A stretch of DNA of 64,000 nucleotides from CAWBRT01 sp963791145 (lineage in GTDB: Bacteria > Acidobacteriota > Terriglobia > Terriglobales > Acidobacteriaceae): contig CAWBRT010000011.1 of the NCBI GenBank assembly GCA_963791145.1, positions 806,001 through 870,000 of the forward strand. Reading direction: 5' to 3'. The notes under the pieces are model-generated. The model made no database searches and had not been told where the DNA came from. It was given only the letters and a program-made list of their open reading frames with translations. Each line of letters opens with the position of its first letter. Position 1 is the first letter of the stretch. The translations under genes were made by a program, and so were the position numbers. This document shows, piece after piece, positions 61,487 through 64,000 of the stretch.

Positions 61487-63033
61487 CTACTCGGGCTGCT
61501 CGCTCTGATAGGCGGAGATTGCGGTGAATGCCTGCTGCAAGCTCCCGTAGACCTGCTCGTAGATCGGGTAGAGCCGCTGATAGCTCGCCATCGCCGCCGG
61601 CTGCGGGCAAAACGACCTCGCGACGCCGATCAGCTCAGCGGTATCGGAGATATCATGCAATACGCCTGCCGAAATGAAGCCCAGCACGGCGGCGCCGAAA
61701 GCGGCTCCCTCGTTGATCTGCGGAAGATTCACGGACCTGCCGAAGACATCAGCCAGCATCTGCAGCCAGAATTCACTGCGGGTGAAGCTCCCGCTGACCC
61801 TGATTTCGCGCGCCGCTCCGGCCACCTGCTCGAGGGCGAGCAGGATGCTGTTCATGCGGAAGCAAACCCCTTCCAGCGCCGCCCGCAGAATATGGTCCCG
61901 GCCGTGTCGCAGAGTCAGTCCGAAGAGCACGCCGCGCGCATCGGCATTCCAGTTCGGCGCCCGCTCACCCAAAAGGAATGGCAGCATGATGAGGCCATCG
62001 CTGCCTGGCGACACCTTGGCGGCGGCCTGGATCAGCAGGTCGTAAGGATCTATACCGAGTTTCGCTGCCTCGAGGCGCTCCGCCTCGCCGAAGTTGTCGC
62101 GCATCCAGCGCAGGATGATGCCGCCATTGTTGATGGCGCCTCCCAGAACCCAGACCTTGTCGGTGAGGTTGTAACACCAGGTCCGGCCTTTTTCGTCGGT
62201 TCTGCGGACGATCGGAGAGCATGCGCACCGCGCCGCTGGTTCCGATGGTGGCGCTCATATACCCGGGCTGCACCGCCCCGATGCCGACATTCACCAGCAC
62301 GCCGTCTCCGGCGCCGATGACCACCGGTATTCCCTGCGGCAAGCCCGGTTCGCTGCGCCGCCTCTTTGCTCAAGGCACGGCTGTAGGTGGTGGGGACAAC
62401 CCGCAGGCAGAGAGTCTTCCGCGATTCCCAGGAAGTCGAACAAGCTCCTGGTCCCACTCCAGCTTCCACAGGTTGTAGAGTCCTGAGCCGCTGGCGATCG
62501 AGCGGTCCACCACCCATTCGCCTGTCAGCAGCATGAAGACGTAGTCCTTGATGGAGCCGAACCGGGTTGAGTTCCCGGCGAATTCGGGATGTTGCTTCAG
62601 CAGCCATGCGATCTTGACAAAGGGATACATCGGATGAACCGGGCAGCCGACGCGCCGATAGACCGGCAAGAATTCCAGACCGCGCTGCTTCATCTCGGGC
62701 AGGAGTTGCTGGCTGCGCAGGTCCGCCCAGGTCATCAGGTTGCGAAGCGGGACGCATTTGCCGATCCAGCGCCACGAAACTGTGGAAGACGGAACTCAGG
62801 GCCAGTCCGTCCGGACGCCGATTTGCTTGCGCCAAAACGGAGACAAGCTCCCGCAGCGCATCCTCGATGGCCGATACGATTTCAGCGGGCTCCTGCTCCG
62901 CCCAGCCGGGCTTGGGAGTAAGCAAGCGATATTCGCGCGAGGCCGAACCCTGAGAGCGGCCGTCCGCTTCGTAGGCCACCGCTCGGACTCCGGTGGTTCC
63001 GATGTCGACGCCGATCCAGACCGGTCTCTCCAT
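61487..63033 (-). pseudogene. FGGY-family sugar (gluconate-type) kinase with at least five frameshifts
   Basis: About 515 codons of a FGGY kinase, GntK-like by its start MERPVWIGVDIGTTGVRAVAYEADG. Pieces in successive frames: up to FVALDRQMRP, then MTWADLRSQQLLPE to YNLWKLEWDQEL, then VVPTTYSRALSKEAAQRTG, then PQGIPVVIGAGDGVLVNVG to GTSGAVRM, and finally WCYNLTDKVWVLGGAINNGG to the end. Breaks lie near 62750, 62440, 62410, 62343 and 62205. Each is one or two bases, and no piece of the family seems missing, so the gene is either recently dead or badly sequenced. GAGGAGCCGTGG precedes the ATG. Gene order LarA-like, kinase, dehydrogenase. Confidence 0.75.
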
Positions 63034-63209
63034 CCACGGCTCCTCTACCTATGTGGTCACGACGGAAGTCTATCTCGGCGCGCCTAAACGTTCCAGAGGG
63101 AGTTTCCGGCACGGGCGGAAGTTTGATGTCGGCGGGATTTCCACCCCAGCACGCACGGAACTGCGCGCCGGGGCGCTGGTAATGCAAAACCTCACGCCAG
63201 AGTACGGCC

Positions 63210-64000
63210 TTACGATGATGTCGCCGTGCTCGCCTGCTTGAGCCGAAACAGCGTCTCCCCGGCGCGCGGGCACCAGCAGAATGCCTTCGCTCTCGCGGCC
63301 TCGCCATTCGTCCAGCCGGATGGATGACGGATCCAGGTAGCCGAGATTGATCCGCCGGCAGCGCTCCTCGGGAATTCCGGTGGCGAGCGTCACCTGGACG
63401 CGCGGGCATTCGACGCGGGTGGAAGCATCGTAGGTACCCAGGCCTTTGACATGCGTGGAATGCGCCACGACTCCGCCCGGGTAGTTCCGGAAGCGCTCCC
63501 ACTGCTTCATGAAGTAGTCGCGGCAGTGATAGCCGATTTCGTCGAGGATCTTGCCGTGCGTATAGCTGACCTCGGTAATGCGTGGGCTGTAGATAACGAC
63601 TTCGCTGCCGTCTGCCATGGCGGGTTCCATCTTGTACATGCCCTTGGCCCCGGTCCACAGATCATCGTACAGTTCGGGCATCACGGACAGCACGCGCCGA
63701 AAGGGCTTGTCGACATAGACGATATGCTTCTGGGCCGAAAGCGCCGAGGCAGCCGTCCATGCATCCTGCGGTGAGCCGAAGTACATGCCGGCCAGGCCTT
63801 CATGCGTGACAACCAGGGCGAAGCATGAGGTCGGGCGCGGAATGAGCGCGGCGGCCCGGTCGATCACCGCCCGCACCGGCGTGTAACCGGCGCCGATCAC
63901 GCGAAAGTTGGTGATGACCGCTCCCAGCCAATGGGTGAAATTGATGATTTCCGCGCCGGCGATGCCGGGGAAGAAGTACTTGTTCCCGCCGGAAAAACCA
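63210..64000 (-). CDS. LarA-family (lactate racemase-like, nickel-pincer) protein, 5'-partial, one frameshift
   Basis: C-terminal portion of a LarA-type racemase/epimerase, cut by the window end. From base 64000 the frame reads GFSGGNKYFFPGIAGAEI, a family hallmark, then ITNFRVIGAG, VTHEGLAGMYFGSPQDAW, KGMYKMEPAMADGSEVVIYSP and IGYHCRDYFMKQW. Such proteins racemise or epimerise 2-hydroxyacids with a nickel-pincer nucleotide. As sequenced the frame ends at 63070 with an unlikely tail; a shift near 63261-63270 gives the sensible end GETLFRLKQ and a TAA at 63210. Together with the kinase and dehydrogenase it suggests use of an aldonate or similar acid. Confidence 0.82.

Overview
This window reads as about 64 kb of a free-living, metabolically versatile soil or sediment bacterium with moderately high GC. 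The gene mix (tagaturonate epimerase and uronate isomerase, TRAP and ACS-type MFS carboxylate transporters, corrinoid methyltransferases, a reductive-dehalogenase homologue, a Tat-exported molybdoenzyme), together with intergenic GC-rich hairpin repeats, suggests an Acidobacteriota-like genome. That placement is inference: no rRNA or marker gene is present. I found no tRNA, rRNA, CRISPR array, phage or intact insertion sequence.

Layout. 1-5.3 kb (minus): a LIV-I type ABC importer (permease cut by the window edge, binding protein), a zinc alcohol dehydrogenase overlapping a lactonase-type metallo-hydrolase, and an Asp/Glu/hydantoin racemase-like protein lacking its second catalytic Cys. 5.6-10.8 kb (plus): MoaA, a Tat-exported bis-MGD oxidoreductase, its ferredoxin-like subunit and a TorD-type chaperone, closed by a terminator. 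10.9-12.4 kb: a small secreted Gly-rich repeat protein and a PP-loop ATPase with an apparently leaderless promoter. 12.5-19.1 kb: methylmalonate-semialdehyde dehydrogenase, MHS transporter, Fe-alcohol dehydrogenase, a LysR regulator with three in-phase 35-bp operator repeats, and a TauE/SafE permease. 19.2-32.9 kb: a corrinoid methyl-transfer island (MtaA-like protein, two corrinoid proteins, two further UroD-fold proteins, DUF1638, RACo-like reactivase, homocysteine methyltransferase-like protein, MFS importer), an HcnAB/OoxAB-like dehydrogenase pair, an MFS pseudogene and a reductive-dehalogenase homologue without Tat signal or anchor gene. 33-41 kb: IclR regulator, M24 peptidase-fold protein, zinc dehydrogenase, cupin, two MFS transporters. 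41-58.4 kb: a hexuronate and unsaturated-uronate catabolic region with two TRAP transporters (KduI/IolB, KduD, KDG kinase, KDPG aldolase, IclR, UxaE, UxaC, two SDRs). 58.4-60.5 kb: repeat-rich non-coding DNA around one small membrane protein. 60.5-64 kb (minus): LarA-like protein, FGGY kinase and 2-hydroxyacid dehydrogenase.

How the genes work together. The strongest pathway reading is pectin/uronate use: UxaC makes tagaturonate or fructuronate, UxaE epimerises them, a probable SDR fructuronate reductase gives mannonate, and KduI/KduD feed unsaturated uronates to KDG, which KdgK and KDPG aldolase cleave. Mannonate dehydratase is not in the window. A 17-bp palindrome (GTCCCA-N5-CGGGAC type) recurs in front of several of these operons and of the M24 gene and could be an IclR operator. 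The corrinoid island looks like a complete demethylation module for an imported methylated compound, ending in a homocysteine-type methyl acceptor enzyme rather than the usual methyl-THF enzyme.

Caveat. At least a dozen genes need one or more single-base indel corrections to read through, several of them in homopolymers. This looks like uncorrected indel error in the assembly as much as real decay, so frameshifted genes are given as whole spans with the break described.
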